Source of the DNA: a virus
Reading direction: 5' to 3' (one strand)
IMG/VR virus record: IMGVR_UViG_3300006174_000054
Location: 1 to 21,022 of that record
Length of the DNA: 21,022 nt
The position numbers and the translations under genes are program-made. The notes under the pieces were generated by a model that had not been told where the DNA came from, ran no database searches, and saw only the letters and a program-made list of their open reading frames with translations. Shown here one piece after another: positions 1-7,435 of the stretch (the first letter of the stretch is position 1; every line of letters starts with the position of its first letter).

Positions 1-674
1 CTATTGGTCGCACCCAGCGTACCCACCACGTTGACATCCACGACACCCGCTGCCGTGGTGGCCTGGTTCGTGCGCGCCAGGGTCGTGCCGACGAACAGCG
101 CGGCATTGACTCCGAGCGCGTTACCTGTGGGCGCCGTCGTGCCGAAGGTGTTCGGCGTGCCCAGTGCCGTCGTGCCCGAGAACATGCTGGCGTTAACCGA
201 CCCGGCGATGACTGCCGTTGGGGTCGTGCCGAAGTTCGTCGGTGTGCCGAGCGCCGTGCCTGCCCAGGAGACAAGGTTATTACGTGCCGTGCCTACCGCG
301 TCGATCGCACCCGTAACATCGCCACCCTGAGCGCAAATCAGCGAAACGGTCGCTGTGCCTGATGTATAGGCCGAGCAGCGCACCCGAACCTGGAAGAAAC
401 CTGCGGTATCCATCAGCCACTGACCGTTCGCGGTCGTCGTCGTGACCGCAGCGCCTCCGGCCAATGGGTAGGCGGAGAGTGCAAACCAGTTGACGTTATC
501 AATCGTGGCTTCAAACGATAGGGTCAGCGATCCTATGCCCGTGACCTGTACGGCCGCCGTTGACTGCCCTCTCTGCTGCGCCGTTACCGCGGCATTGAGC
601 GAACCGACAGACTGGTTCTGACTGACGACATCAGTCAGGAAGGGATTACCAGCCGCATCGTAAAGTTGAGCCAT
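1..674 (-). CDS. Repeat-containing tail or fibre protein (3' end outside window)
   Basis: An open frame begins at ATG 674 and runs without a stop to the left edge, giving about 224 codons. The start lies one base after the stop of the collagen-like gene, and the GGTGGGG stretch just before it can serve as ribosome binding site, so the two genes are translated together. Residues 40-115 alternate hydrophobic and polar residues (including NWFALSAYPLAGG and GFFQVRVRC), as in beta-sandwich tail proteins. From residue 138 a 29-residue unit is repeated in tandem, with a core like GTALGTPTNFGTTPT; a third, diverged copy starts near residue 196. I recognise no enzyme motif. Position after a collagen-like fibre gene suggests a distal tail or receptor-binding component, but this is inference; the missing C-terminus probably carries the distinctive domain. 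Confidence 0.8.
   Translation of the reverse strand, partial: MAQLYDAAGNPFLTDVVSQNQSVGSLNAAVTAQQRGQSTAAVQVTGIGSLTLSFEATIDNVNWFALSAYPLAGGAAVTTTTANGQWLMDTAGFFQVRVRCSAYTSGTATVSLICAQGGDVTGAIDAVGTARNNLVSWAGTALGTPTNFGTTPTAVIAGSVNASMFSGTTALGTPNTFGTTAPTGNALGVNAALFVGTTLARTNQATTAAGVVDVNVVGTLGATN
90..263 (-). repeat. Two tandem 29-residue (87-bp) coding repeats
   Basis: Codons 138-166 (263-177) and 167-195 (176-90) encode two in-register copies of a Gly/Thr/Ala/Asn-rich unit with shared words such as TALGTP, FGTT, VNA and a final M/L-F. A third unit begins at codon 196 (GTTLAR) and diverges. The copies differ at DNA level, so the repeat looks old and kept at protein level, as in repeated beta segments of fibres. 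Confidence 0.75.
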
Positions 675-675
675 T

Positions 676-1548
676 TCACCCCACCGTATAGTTAATCAAC
701 AACGGGCCGGAAATCGGATTCAGGAATCGAGCGAGAAACGTGAACTGACCGGAGGCCGGCAACGCCATCATATCCAGCAAATCTATATCATCCCACTCGT
801 TGACCGCAGTGGGACCGGCGCCGGCCAGCGAGAGCATGATCTTCGAGGCCGCGGTCACGGTGGCATCGGATACAACGATGGACTGAGATTGCATCGCCGG
901 TGCGGTCAGTGTCACGGTCACTTGCTTGACCGATCCGCCACCGCCGCCGGCCGGTCCTTGGGGGCCGGCAGGTCCGGGGATGATGAGCGGATCTTCAGGA
1001 TCTTCAGGCTGGAGGAAGATCGTCATACCCGCCGGTCCCTGCGCGCCCGGTGATCCCGGTGCGCCGGCAGCCCCTGCGGGGCCAGGGATCGAAAGCCCGT
1101 CCTCTCCGTCGCGGCCTGGAGGCCCGGCGAATCCCGCAATCCCTTGCGGACCCGCTGGGCCGGGGATGCTCAGACCATCCTCGCCATCCTCTCCGCTGAA
1201 ACCTTGCGGCCCCATCGGTCCGACCGATCCCGCTCCGCCGGTCGCGGCGATGACCACGGTCGAGTTGGGGCCGTTATCGGTAAGCGTGATCCCAGCCCCG
1301 GCGGTCAGCACCCGTTCGGCCGAGAGCGCGGCTTCCGCGTTGATGGTGACGTAGCTCGCGGTCGTCGGCGCCCCGCCGCCACCGCCGCCACTCACGAGCT
1401 GGTAGGTGAGGGGCGAAAGGTTGATGCATTCGTACAGGTTCCCAGGCACGACGCTGGTATCCATCCATAACTGGCCGAGCAACGCGGTTCCGGGCGGCCC
1501 GGACGCGCTGTAGATGACATCGAGACTTGAGGATGCCTTATACGACAT
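676..1548 (-). CDS. Collagen-like tail fibre protein
   Basis: A 290-aa protein. Residues 1-60 resemble the N-terminal attachment region seen in many phage fibres (GQLWMDTSVVPGNLYEC), ending in a six-glycine linker. Residues 66-104 are beta-rich (GAGITLTDNGPNSTVVIAA). Residues 107-174 are Gly-X-Y collagen-like triplets rich in Pro, Ala, Asp and Glu. Residues 175-190 interrupt them and a short second run follows at 191-201, then a Gly-rich linker and a beta-rich C-terminal domain (205-290). Such phage proteins form trimeric fibres, with the collagen stretch as shaft and the C-terminus as trimerisation or binding head. The ATG at 1548 overlaps the end of the upstream zinc-ribbon gene by 11 bases and has only a weak ribosome binding site, so translational coupling is likely. 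I infer host attachment; the receptor is unknown. Confidence 0.85.
   Translation of the reverse strand: MSYKASSSLDVIYSASGPPGTALLGQLWMDTSVVPGNLYECINLSPLTYQLVSGGGGGGAPTTASYVTINAEAALSAERVLTAGAGITLTDNGPNSTVVIAATGGAGSVGPMGPQGFSGEDGEDGLSIPGPAGPQGIAGFAGPPGRDGEDGLSIPGPAGAAGAPGSPGAQGPAGMTIFLQPEDPEDPLIIPGPAGPQGPAGGGGGSVKQVTVTLTAPAMQSQSIVVSDATVTAASKIMLSLAGAGPTAVNEWDDIDLLDMMALPASGQFTFLARFLNPISGPLLINYTVG
955..1194 (-). repeat. Three copies of an 18-residue collagen-like module
   Basis: Copies lie at residues 119-136, 145-162 and 181-198. The first two read G-x-D-G-E-D-G-L-S-I-P-G-P-A-G. In the third the glycines before LII are replaced by proline (PEDPEDPLIIPGPAG), which breaks the Gly-X-Y register and creates the interruption in the triple-helical stretch. 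This is direct evidence of internal duplication. Confidence 0.8.
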
Positions 1549-1963
1549 TGAGTTTGGGCTTCAGGAACTTCAGGGGCGCGGTGTACGAAATCCGCATGTG
1601 ATGGCCACAGGTACAGAGCATCACGAGCCTGGAATCGCGCCTCACGATGCTCATGTCGATGTAATGCGCCTTGCCGCACTTCGAGCAGGTGATTTCGTGC
1701 TTGTCGGTGACATCCTTGATGTCAGTCGGCTTGAAATCGACCTTCGATTTCGCAATCGCGGTCAGATGCACGAGCGCGTTGTAGACCGTCTCCGGCGCGC
1801 AGTCGGGCGCTATGACAACCGCCGCGTGGTAGGCGTCCTTCAGTTCCACGTCCTTGATGGCAATCGAGCCATCGGGCATGACGAAGTGCCCGCGGCCCTT
1901 GATGGCTGGGGCTTCCTGGCGACGGATGCCGCGGACGGGGATGGTCTGGTCACTCGTTGCCAT
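1538..1963 (-). CDS. Small zinc-ribbon protein of unknown function
   Basis: A 141-aa protein. I chose the ATG at 1963 because GAGG sits about seven bases before it; an in-frame ATG two codons earlier (1969) is the alternative. Residues 93-96 are CSKC and 117-119 are CTC, a CxxC-x20-CxC arrangement typical of a zinc ribbon. The N-terminal half mixes short strands and helices (VELKDAYHAAVVIA). The gene begins before the stop-proximal region of the membrane-protein gene has ended its ribosome-site spacing, and its own 3' end overlaps the collagen-like fibre start by 11 bases. Zinc-ribbon proteins of this size are frequent in phage late regions and are mostly uncharacterised. It might bind nucleic acid or be structural; the sequence does not decide. 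Confidence 0.75.
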   Translation of the reverse strand: MATSDQTIPVRGIRRQEAPAIKGRGHFVMPDGSIAIKDVELKDAYHAAVVIAPDCAPETVYNALVHLTAIAKSKVDFKPTDIKDVTDKHEITCSKCGKAHYIDMSIVRRDSRLVMLCTCGHHMRISYTAPLKFLKPKLNVV

Positions 1964-2198
1964 TACCATTCCTCACGTGAATCCCAATGTACAGCACCGG
2001 CCAGAGTGCGCCGAGGCCAAACACGGTCGCGGTCGTAAATCCGAGCCACGTCTGGATGCGCATCGCCCAGCAGAACAGGCCGAAGGTCATCGCGAGCGCC
2101 AGTAGCGCCAGCACCTTCGTCCCGAGCGCTTTCAGCAGCATGCTCAGGATCAGCAGTGCCTGGCCGGTGTCCATCGTCGGTTGCACGAAATCGTCCAT
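1950..2198 (-). CDS. Two-helix membrane protein, possible holin
   Basis: Encodes 82 aa from ATG 2198, which has AGGGGA about ten bases upstream. An alternative GTG at 2222 overlaps the previous stop as GTGA and would add eight residues, but it has a poorer ribosome site. Two hydrophobic segments are visible, about residues 27-47 (VLALLALAMTFGLFCWAM) and 51-72 (WLGFTTATVFGLGALWPVLY), joined by a very short turn. The N-terminus is acidic and the tail is short and polar. Size and topology match class II holins, which open the inner membrane for lysis, and the place after the ejection proteins fits phages such as T7, where a holin lies among late genes. No endolysin or spanin is visible nearby, so the holin role is inference. 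Confidence 0.65.
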   Translation of the reverse strand: MDDFVQPTMDTGQALLILSMLLKALGTKVLALLALAMTFGLFCWAMRIQTWLGFTTATVFGLGALWPVLYIGIHVRNGNGNE

Positions 2199-2218
2199 CT
2201 GGTGTTCCCCTATTTGCT

Positions 2219-2410
2219 TCACTTGAGATCAAAGCCGCGCCCCTTTTTACCACCGCTTTCCTTCCGGCGCATCCCTACCGCTTTCAGTAAACGGTCGTAG
2301 AGCTTGTTGCGCTCGTCGGGGTCGATATCCTCTTTGATGCGTTTCCTGATGTCGTCGATGATTTCATTCAGGATGGTCACATCGTCGGACGGGGTGGATT
2401 CACGGGCCAT
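2219..2410 (-). CDS. 63-aa helical charged protein, candidate small terminase subunit
   Basis: I chose the ATG at 2410, which lies inside the last codons of the ejection-protein gene and overlaps it by 11 bases; an in-frame ATG 14 codons upstream would overlap more and is less likely. The protein is strongly helical and charged (residues 11-48, with ILNEIIDDIRKRIKED then DPDERNKLYDRLLKAVGM) and ends in a basic, Gly-rich tail (KESGGKKGRGFDLK). I do not recognise it with confidence. No small terminase gene is seen next to the large terminase. In T7-type phages the small subunit lies downstream of internal virion proteins and beside the holin, as this gene does. A packaging role is therefore possible, but a structural or regulatory protein is equally open. 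Confidence 0.7.
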   Translation of the reverse strand: MARESTPSDDVTILNEIIDDIRKRIKEDIDPDERNKLYDRLLKAVGMRRKESGGKKGRGFDLK

Positions 2411-4016
2411 TGTTCTGCCCCATGTCGGGAGTCTGGCCGAGAGATTCGGCACCGCGGATCACAGCGCCTCGACCGAGCGCCTTGACGCCTTCCGATCCGC
2501 CCTTCATTGCGCCGGCTGCGGCTTTGGAAACGGCACCCGGTTCTTTACCGAGATTGCGAATCATCGCTTTCTGCGCGCCTTCGGACGTGAGGGCAGAGCG
2601 CATGACCTTTCGAGCCACCGAAGGCACGGCCAGCGCCACATGGCCCGTAACGAGCCCGGAACCGCCGAGCAGGTAATCGACCGCCGACCAATCTCCCGTC
2701 TCGCCCTTCTTGGCAACCGCCTTCACGGAATCAGGGAAGTGCTTCGCCATCTTCGCAATCGTATCGAGGCCATCCGTCAGTTTGACCCCGGCCTTTTCGA
2801 GTGCGGCGAAGTCCGACGCCTTGACGTGGTTGCCAGCGCCTAGCGACAGCTCGACGTAATAGAGTTGCGAGAGTTTCGTGCGCGCTTCCCTGAGCCGATC
2901 GACAAGCGTTGGATCGTAATTGCCCATCTGGCGCGTCGCGTAGTCTCCGACGTGCCGGTCGATTCGATCTTCCATCGCTTTCGCAATGGCGAGTTCCGTC
3001 TTGCCGAGCGCGTTCTTCTCAGGATCGTATTGCCGGAGGTGCGCCTTGGCGTTCTTCCTCAACGACTGGATTTCATCCAGCGTGCCGCCCGCGCGAACCT
3101 CCCGAGCGCCGCGCCCGCGGTACTTGTTCTTCAAGTCCTCGATGGACTGATAGCGCGCCGTCCCTTCTGGCGCGCCCGACTCGTCGAGTTTGCCGTAATC
3201 CGGGCCGTGCGTGGCTTCCGGGCCGCCAGCGGCTTCGACATCGAGGTCGAACTGATGGCTGGTTTTCAGGTAGCCGAGTTTCCGTATTTCCTCGTACGGC
3301 TGATACGCGAGCTTTTCCTGATGCGCGAGGTTTTCGGCGTTCAGGGCTTCCCCAGGCGGCAACGCCACAGACAGGCCAGCGAGCCGATCAGTCACCGGCT
3401 CGTTCTTAGCGGAAATGGCGTCACTCATTTTCGGGCCGCCGGAAAAGGTCTGCATCTGCTTCCGCACTGGGCCGCCGATGTACTTCGGATCAATGTCGTA
3501 CCCAGCGATATGAACGTCATGCGCCGCCTGCGTCGTGACGACATTCGGGCGCGGCGGCACTTCCGGTTCCAGCGCCCGCACGCCGCGTCGGGCAGCGGCC
3601 TTTTCAGCACCCTTGGCGAGTCCTGCGACGCCGCCCGTACCGGCCATCGACAAGCCTTCTTCCTCAAACTTGCCCATTTTGGACGCGGGCGGTGCGATCA
3701 ACTTGTCTAGCTGACGGCCCCAGAAATTCGACGGCGCCTCGACCTTTGGCCCGAGCCCAGGCACGGCATTGGCTGCGGCTGTCGCCATGTCGGGAATGAA
3801 AAACAGCGTGTCGATCCCGATTTTCGCAGGGATTCGTACCGCTTCACGGCCGACATCCTTCGCGACGCCGAGCGCCTTGTCGCCCATGCTTTCTGGAGGT
3901 GCTGGCGGTGCCGCCTGCATCTTCTTTATTTCTTGGGCGAGCAGGGTCGCCGCCTGAGTATCGCCAGCGGCATCGGCGTTTTTCAGGGCCGTTTGCAGTT
4001 GTGGGAGTTCAGCCAC
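2400..4016 (-). CDS. Putative DNA-ejection / internal virion protein (third of three)
   Basis: A 538-aa protein starting at ATG 4016, overlapping the preceding gene by eight bases. The first 40 residues are helical and Ala/Gln-rich. A hydrophobic and Gly-rich stretch at about 45-90 (including IDTLFFIPDMATAAANAVPG) could touch or enter membrane. The centre (about 260-400) is rich in charged helix, with repeated Glu/Arg/Lys, and the last 100 residues are Ala/Gly/Lys-rich. No catalytic motif was recognised. Position after the short-tail genes, together with two other large Ala/Gln-rich proteins, matches the ejection-protein block of P22-like podoviruses, whose members leave the capsid with the DNA and form a channel through the envelope. 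The assignment rests on context and composition; an additional enzymatic domain cannot be excluded. Confidence 0.75.
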   Translation of the reverse strand: MAELPQLQTALKNADAAGDTQAATLLAQEIKKMQAAPPAPPESMGDKALGVAKDVGREAVRIPAKIGIDTLFFIPDMATAAANAVPGLGPKVEAPSNFWGRQLDKLIAPPASKMGKFEEEGLSMAGTGGVAGLAKGAEKAAARRGVRALEPEVPPRPNVVTTQAAHDVHIAGYDIDPKYIGGPVRKQMQTFSGGPKMSDAISAKNEPVTDRLAGLSVALPPGEALNAENLAHQEKLAYQPYEEIRKLGYLKTSHQFDLDVEAAGGPEATHGPDYGKLDESGAPEGTARYQSIEDLKNKYRGRGAREVRAGGTLDEIQSLRKNAKAHLRQYDPEKNALGKTELAIAKAMEDRIDRHVGDYATRQMGNYDPTLVDRLREARTKLSQLYYVELSLGAGNHVKASDFAALEKAGVKLTDGLDTIAKMAKHFPDSVKAVAKKGETGDWSAVDYLLGGSGLVTGHVALAVPSVARKVMRSALTSEGAQKAMIRNLGKEPGAVSKAAAGAMKGGSEGVKALGRGAVIRGAESLGQTPDMGQNNGP

Positions 4017-5364
4017 CGCCGTACTTCTTTACGAGATCGTCAATGGTGGGGGCGCCAGAGGCCGACGGCGCGTGCGGAACCAGCTTGGTTTTCGCCTCGT
4101 CGATCTGCCCTGAAATTGCACTGTGACGAGCGTCCATTTCGGCATAGAGGCGCGGAATCACGCGCTTCAACTGCCCCGCCGTCATGTCTCCGTTGATGAC
4201 ATGCTGTAGATCGGTACGCGCGGTGTCTGTCAGCACGCCCGTCATGCTCGGGTTGTTGAGAATGCGCGCCGCCTCGATCTGGAAACTGTTAAGGACGGAC
4301 TGAAACTCCGCGACATCCTCACTGCCCGCGCCGGCTTGAACCATACGAGCGGTGCCCTCGACGAGCTTCACGTCACTGCCGAGCCCCGTCTTATCGACGA
4401 GCGCCAGCACGCGATCACCGTTGAACTTCGCCAGCTTCTCGAATGTCGTGATGGCGTTGTCCTGCCCAACGAGCTTGACGATGCTCGCCTGCTCGCCCTT
4501 CGAGACAGCGCGGCCTGCGATTAAATCTTCTGGCTTGATGTTTTTCGATTGAATATCTGCGGCAACCGCTTCGTGGATCTGGTTCGCCACCTTCTGCCCT
4601 TGCCCGCGCGGATAGCCGCGCACCCATTGAGTAATCGCGGCGGGGTTGGCTTCGACTTCGGCAACGGCGAGCGGAAGCGATTTCTCGTCGAGCATGACGG
4701 CATCGTTCGCCTTTTCCTGCTCCTTCAGTTTTCGCTCTTGAATGTCTATCTGCATCATCTTCAGAGCGCGATTCTCCTCGTCGCCTTCGGTGTGTCGCGC
4801 CGTCTCCGCGACCCAGTGATCCCATCGGTCCTTTTCCACCTTAGAGGCATTGGCGGCCATCGTTTCATCGTGCGTGACCTGACGGGCAAACTGCAACGCC
4901 TTAACGTCCGCATCGACGCGACCCTTATAGGCTTCTCGCATTTCCTTGAAAATCTTGTCCTGCTGCTCTTGACGGTCCTTGAACCGCTTGTAGGCTTCCT
5001 GGTACGCGGCTTCGTGCTGCTGCATCACTTCTTCGTTGCCGGCGAGATACCCCTTCACGAGCCCCGTGGTCGAGGCCAGCATCAGTCCGGCGTCCTGCTT
5101 CGTGAGTTTGCCGCCGAACGCTGAGATCGCCAGTAGCGGGAACAGGCGCCCGAGCGGGTTCGTCACGGGCTTCGGCGCCGGCTGCTGGAACTGCTCACCG
5201 AGATTTGCCAGTTCCTTCTGCCCGAGCGCGTCATAGCCGGCCTGAGCCTGTGGCAAGTCGGCGGCAGCAGCGGTCGCTCCCGCATCGGCCGTCGCATCCA
5301 ACCCCGACACGGCCGGATTCACGCCGCCCGTGGTGTCTGTCGGTTCACCGAGTCCTGCGGCCAT
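4009..5364 (-). CDS. Putative DNA-ejection / internal virion protein (second of three)
   Basis: A 451-aa protein whose ATG overlaps the previous stop as TAATG, a classic translational coupling. Residues 1-60 are Ala/Gly/Thr-rich and probably flexible. Residues 70-105 are hydrophobic (GRLFPLLAISAFGGKL, then LMLASTTGLVKGYL). Residues 110-225 form a long predicted coiled coil, very rich in Glu, Gln, Lys and Arg. The C-terminal half is a mixed helical region ending in DDLVKKYGGG. I recognise no family motif. The sequence pattern of a short hydrophobic patch followed by a long coiled coil, and its place between two other large Ala-rich proteins, suits an internal virion protein that is ejected and reassembles in the envelope. 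Function is inferred from position. Confidence 0.75.
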   Translation of the reverse strand: MAAGLGEPTDTTGGVNPAVSGLDATADAGATAAAADLPQAQAGYDALGQKELANLGEQFQQPAPKPVTNPLGRLFPLLAISAFGGKLTKQDAGLMLASTTGLVKGYLAGNEEVMQQHEAAYQEAYKRFKDRQEQQDKIFKEMREAYKGRVDADVKALQFARQVTHDETMAANASKVEKDRWDHWVAETARHTEGDEENRALKMMQIDIQERKLKEQEKANDAVMLDEKSLPLAVAEVEANPAAITQWVRGYPRGQGQKVANQIHEAVAADIQSKNIKPEDLIAGRAVSKGEQASIVKLVGQDNAITTFEKLAKFNGDRVLALVDKTGLGSDVKLVEGTARMVQAGAGSEDVAEFQSVLNSFQIEAARILNNPSMTGVLTDTARTDLQHVINGDMTAGQLKRVIPRLYAEMDARHSAISGQIDEAKTKLVPHAPSASGAPTIDDLVKKYGGG

Positions 5365-7097
5365 TATCCTGTCTTCCCTTGCTTGTACTGACTGGTGAGC
5401 ATCTGGTACATCTGCGAGAGCTGCTGCGGCGTGATCCCGGTCAACTGCTGGAACTGCGGATCACTGACGGCCACCGTTTTCCCGGTCTGCTGGTTCGTGA
5501 ACGTCGCCGTCGACAGGTTCTGCCCAGCGCCCTTGTGGAAACCGTTCAGGACGTACCCGCCCGTGCCCGTGTAGGCATTCCCGCCCGGCGGGTAGATGAC
5601 CGGAGCGCCCGGATCGTGGCCGTACGTGGCCTGCATGGCAAGGGTCGTGCCGCCCTGCGCCGTCCCGATGATCCGGCCGCTCGACCCCGTACCCTGCCAC
5701 TGGACGACGGATCCCTGCGGCACCGCCACGCTGTTCCCGGCCGGCGCCACGGACGGCACGTTGAGCGTTTTGTTCGTCACGCTGGACGCCGAGTTGTTCC
5801 CGAACCAGTTGAACTGGTTGCCGAGGAGGTCGACCGCGAGCGCGCCCGCCGCGCCGATACCCAGCGCGCCGGCCAGACCGATGCCACCGCCGGCCGCTCC
5901 GGCGCCAGCAGCCCCAGCGTCCGCACCTGCCGCACCGCCCAGCCCGCCGGCCGACGCCCCGATGGACGTACCGATGTCCGTGACTGCTGCGAGGTCGACT
6001 GCCGCAGGGGCCGCTCCGGCCAGTCCCGCCACCCCGGCGCCCGCCGCCGAGAGGCCCAGCGCGTCGCCCGTGATCCCGCCGATCGCGGTCGGCGCAGCCC
6101 CGGCCACCAGTCCGCTGCCCACTGCCCCGGCCGCGCTTCCCGCGCCACCGAGCAGGCTGCTGACACCGCTCCCGATGGCGCTACCGGCCTTGCCCAGAAG
6201 GCTCGTGATGCTGGAGAGGGCGCCGCCAGCAGCAGCCCCGGTGCCAGTCCCGCTGCTGGCCGTCTGCTGCGCGTACGCCTTGGCGAGATCGCCCATCAGG
6301 CTCGAAAGCTGCTGCTGCAACGCGGTATTGCTCTGAATCTCCTGCATGATCCCCGACTGCACGTACCCGCCGCCGGTCGCCGTGAGCTGAAGGCTGGAAT
6401 TCAGTTCCGCGATGAATGCGTTCGACACCGCCGTTTGATCCGCCAGTTGCTTCTGCTGTTCGATCTGCGAGGTCTGACTGATCTGGGCCGACTGCTGATT
6501 CTGCCCGCCGGAGTTCGCCAGCATCTGCGCGACCTGCTGTTCCTGACTGGTGGCGTTTTTCTGGATCTGATCGAGAGCGGCATTCGCTTGCCCCTGAAAC
6601 GGTGCCGTGAGGTTCCCGCTGGTGTAGGCGCCCAATTCCTGAGTGCCCGCTGTGAGCGAAGGCTGGCCGATGTTGGAAATCTGCTGCGCCAGAGCGTTAT
6701 TCTGCTGCTGCGTATTATTCGCCTGTCCCGAGATGATCGCGTACAGGCCCCCGAGTTCCGCCAGACTCCCGAGCGGACTGTTCAGGAGCGAACTCACGCC
6801 GCTGCCGAGGCTCGACAGGGCCGAGCCCAACCCGCTCGCGGGCGCCGTTCCTGCCACCGCGGAACCGGCCGAACTCGTGACTCCACTGAGCCCGCTGGTG
6901 TCCGTGACGCCCGTGGTCGGATTGGCAGACACTGGCGGCGCCGCGGTCGTCGTCGGAAACGGGTTTCCACCAAGCCCGAGCGGGCTCGTGTTGGTCGCAA
7001 AGGGATCGGTGGCCGGGGTAATCCCGAGAGCGTTCGTGTTGCCGAAGCCCGACGAACTGCTGTTCCCGAACGTATCAGTCAGGTTGAAGCCGGTCAT
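5364..7097 (-). CDS. Gly/Ala-rich putative ejection protein (first of three)
   Basis: A 577-aa protein starting at ATG 7097, overlapping the upstream stop by four bases (ATGA). Residues 1-110 are Ser/Thr/Gly/Pro-rich low complexity. Residues 125-280 are a Gln/Asn/Ala-rich region that reads as long amphipathic helix. Residues 285-427 are almost entirely Gly, Ala, Ser and aliphatic residues, with hydrophobic runs such as GIGLAGALGIGAAGALAVDLL. The last 150 residues look globular and beta-rich, then end in a Gln-rich helix (TPQQLSQMYQMLTSQYK). There is no long tail tape measure in the window, so this is best read as the first of three ejection proteins in a short-tailed phage. A Gly/Ala segment of this type could insert in the host membrane. 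No homologous domain was recognised. Confidence 0.75.
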   Translation of the reverse strand: MTGFNLTDTFGNSSSSGFGNTNALGITPATDPFATNTSPLGLGGNPFPTTTAAPPVSANPTTGVTDTSGLSGVTSSAGSAVAGTAPASGLGSALSSLGSGVSSLLNSPLGSLAELGGLYAIISGQANNTQQQNNALAQQISNIGQPSLTAGTQELGAYTSGNLTAPFQGQANAALDQIQKNATSQEQQVAQMLANSGGQNQQSAQISQTSQIEQQKQLADQTAVSNAFIAELNSSLQLTATGGGYVQSGIMQEIQSNTALQQQLSSLMGDLAKAYAQQTASSGTGTGAAAGGALSSITSLLGKAGSAIGSGVSSLLGGAGSAAGAVGSGLVAGAAPTAIGGITGDALGLSAAGAGVAGLAGAAPAAVDLAAVTDIGTSIGASAGGLGGAAGADAGAAGAGAAGGGIGLAGALGIGAAGALAVDLLGNQFNWFGNNSASSVTNKTLNVPSVAPAGNSVAVPQGSVVQWQGTGSSGRIIGTAQGGTTLAMQATYGHDPGAPVIYPPGGNAYTGTGGYVLNGFHKGAGQNLSTATFTNQQTGKTVAVSDPQFQQLTGITPQQLSQMYQMLTSQYKQGKTG

Positions 7098-7435
7098 TCT
7101 GTCACCATACCCATTGCGCGTTCTTCCTTGGCGTGGACGAGATTATGCGCCCGGTGCCAGGTGTAGAACTCGTTTTCGTTCGTCCACTGGTGATTGATGG
7201 TCGCGAGTGAACTCGTGGCATCGGTCAGTTGCCCGATCGCCTTGTGGTTGAGCCAGTGTCGCCCGAACCAGTCGGAGTCGAGTTGCCCGTCCAACACCAC
7301 AGTCTGGATCGCGCGCCCGCGCCGGCCCATTTCCTTCACGTAGGTCATGTGTCGGATGGCATGCGGACCGATCCAGTTTTTCATGGTGTCCGCATCGCCG
7401 TACTCCAGCGTCCCAAAAGGTGTCAGTAGGCTCAT
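7094..7435 (-). CDS. 113-aa His/Trp-rich phage protein of unknown function
   Basis: I chose ATG 7435 because it overlaps the stop of the propeller gene as ATGA; the frame is open further upstream but that part is the shadow of the neighbouring gene. The protein carries two similar His/Trp stretches, DWFGRHWLNHKAIGQL (residues 55-70) and FYTWHRAHNLVHAKEE (90-105), which look like an internal duplication. Small proteins with paired W-x-x-H-x-x-x-H patterns occur in many phage structural operons, but I know of no assigned function. The place between the short-tail propeller protein and the ejection proteins corresponds roughly to where P22 encodes its tail needle; the length is too short and the sequence lacks long coiled coil, so I do not make that call. 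Confidence 0.75.
   Translation of the reverse strand: MSLLTPFGTLEYGDADTMKNWIGPHAIRHMTYVKEMGRRGRAIQTVVLDGQLDSDWFGRHWLNHKAIGQLTDATSSLATINHQWTNENEFYTWHRAHNLVHAKEERAMGMVTE

Noticed and set aside
926-1354. Pro/Gly-rich plus-strand frame opposite the collagen-like gene
   Set aside because: Gly-Pro codons read as Gly-Pro-like residues on the opposite strand too, so it is a mirror of the collagen repeats.
676-1548. Diversity-generating retroelement variable region in the fibre genes
   Set aside because: No reverse transcriptase, template repeat or adenine-biased variable end is visible in the window.
5364-7097. Tail tape-measure protein
   Set aside because: Length is too short for a long tail, there are no tail tube or chaperone genes around it, and the gene order fits podovirus ejection proteins.
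5205-7166. Long plus-strand open frame (about 650 codons) opposite two ejection-protein genes
   Set aside because: Arg/Pro-rich antisense shadow of high-GC coding DNA, without motifs; the minus-strand genes are coupled to their neighbours.
7094-7435. Tail-needle (P22 gp26-like) protein
   Set aside because: The position is roughly right, but the product is only 113 aa and has no long trimeric coiled coil.
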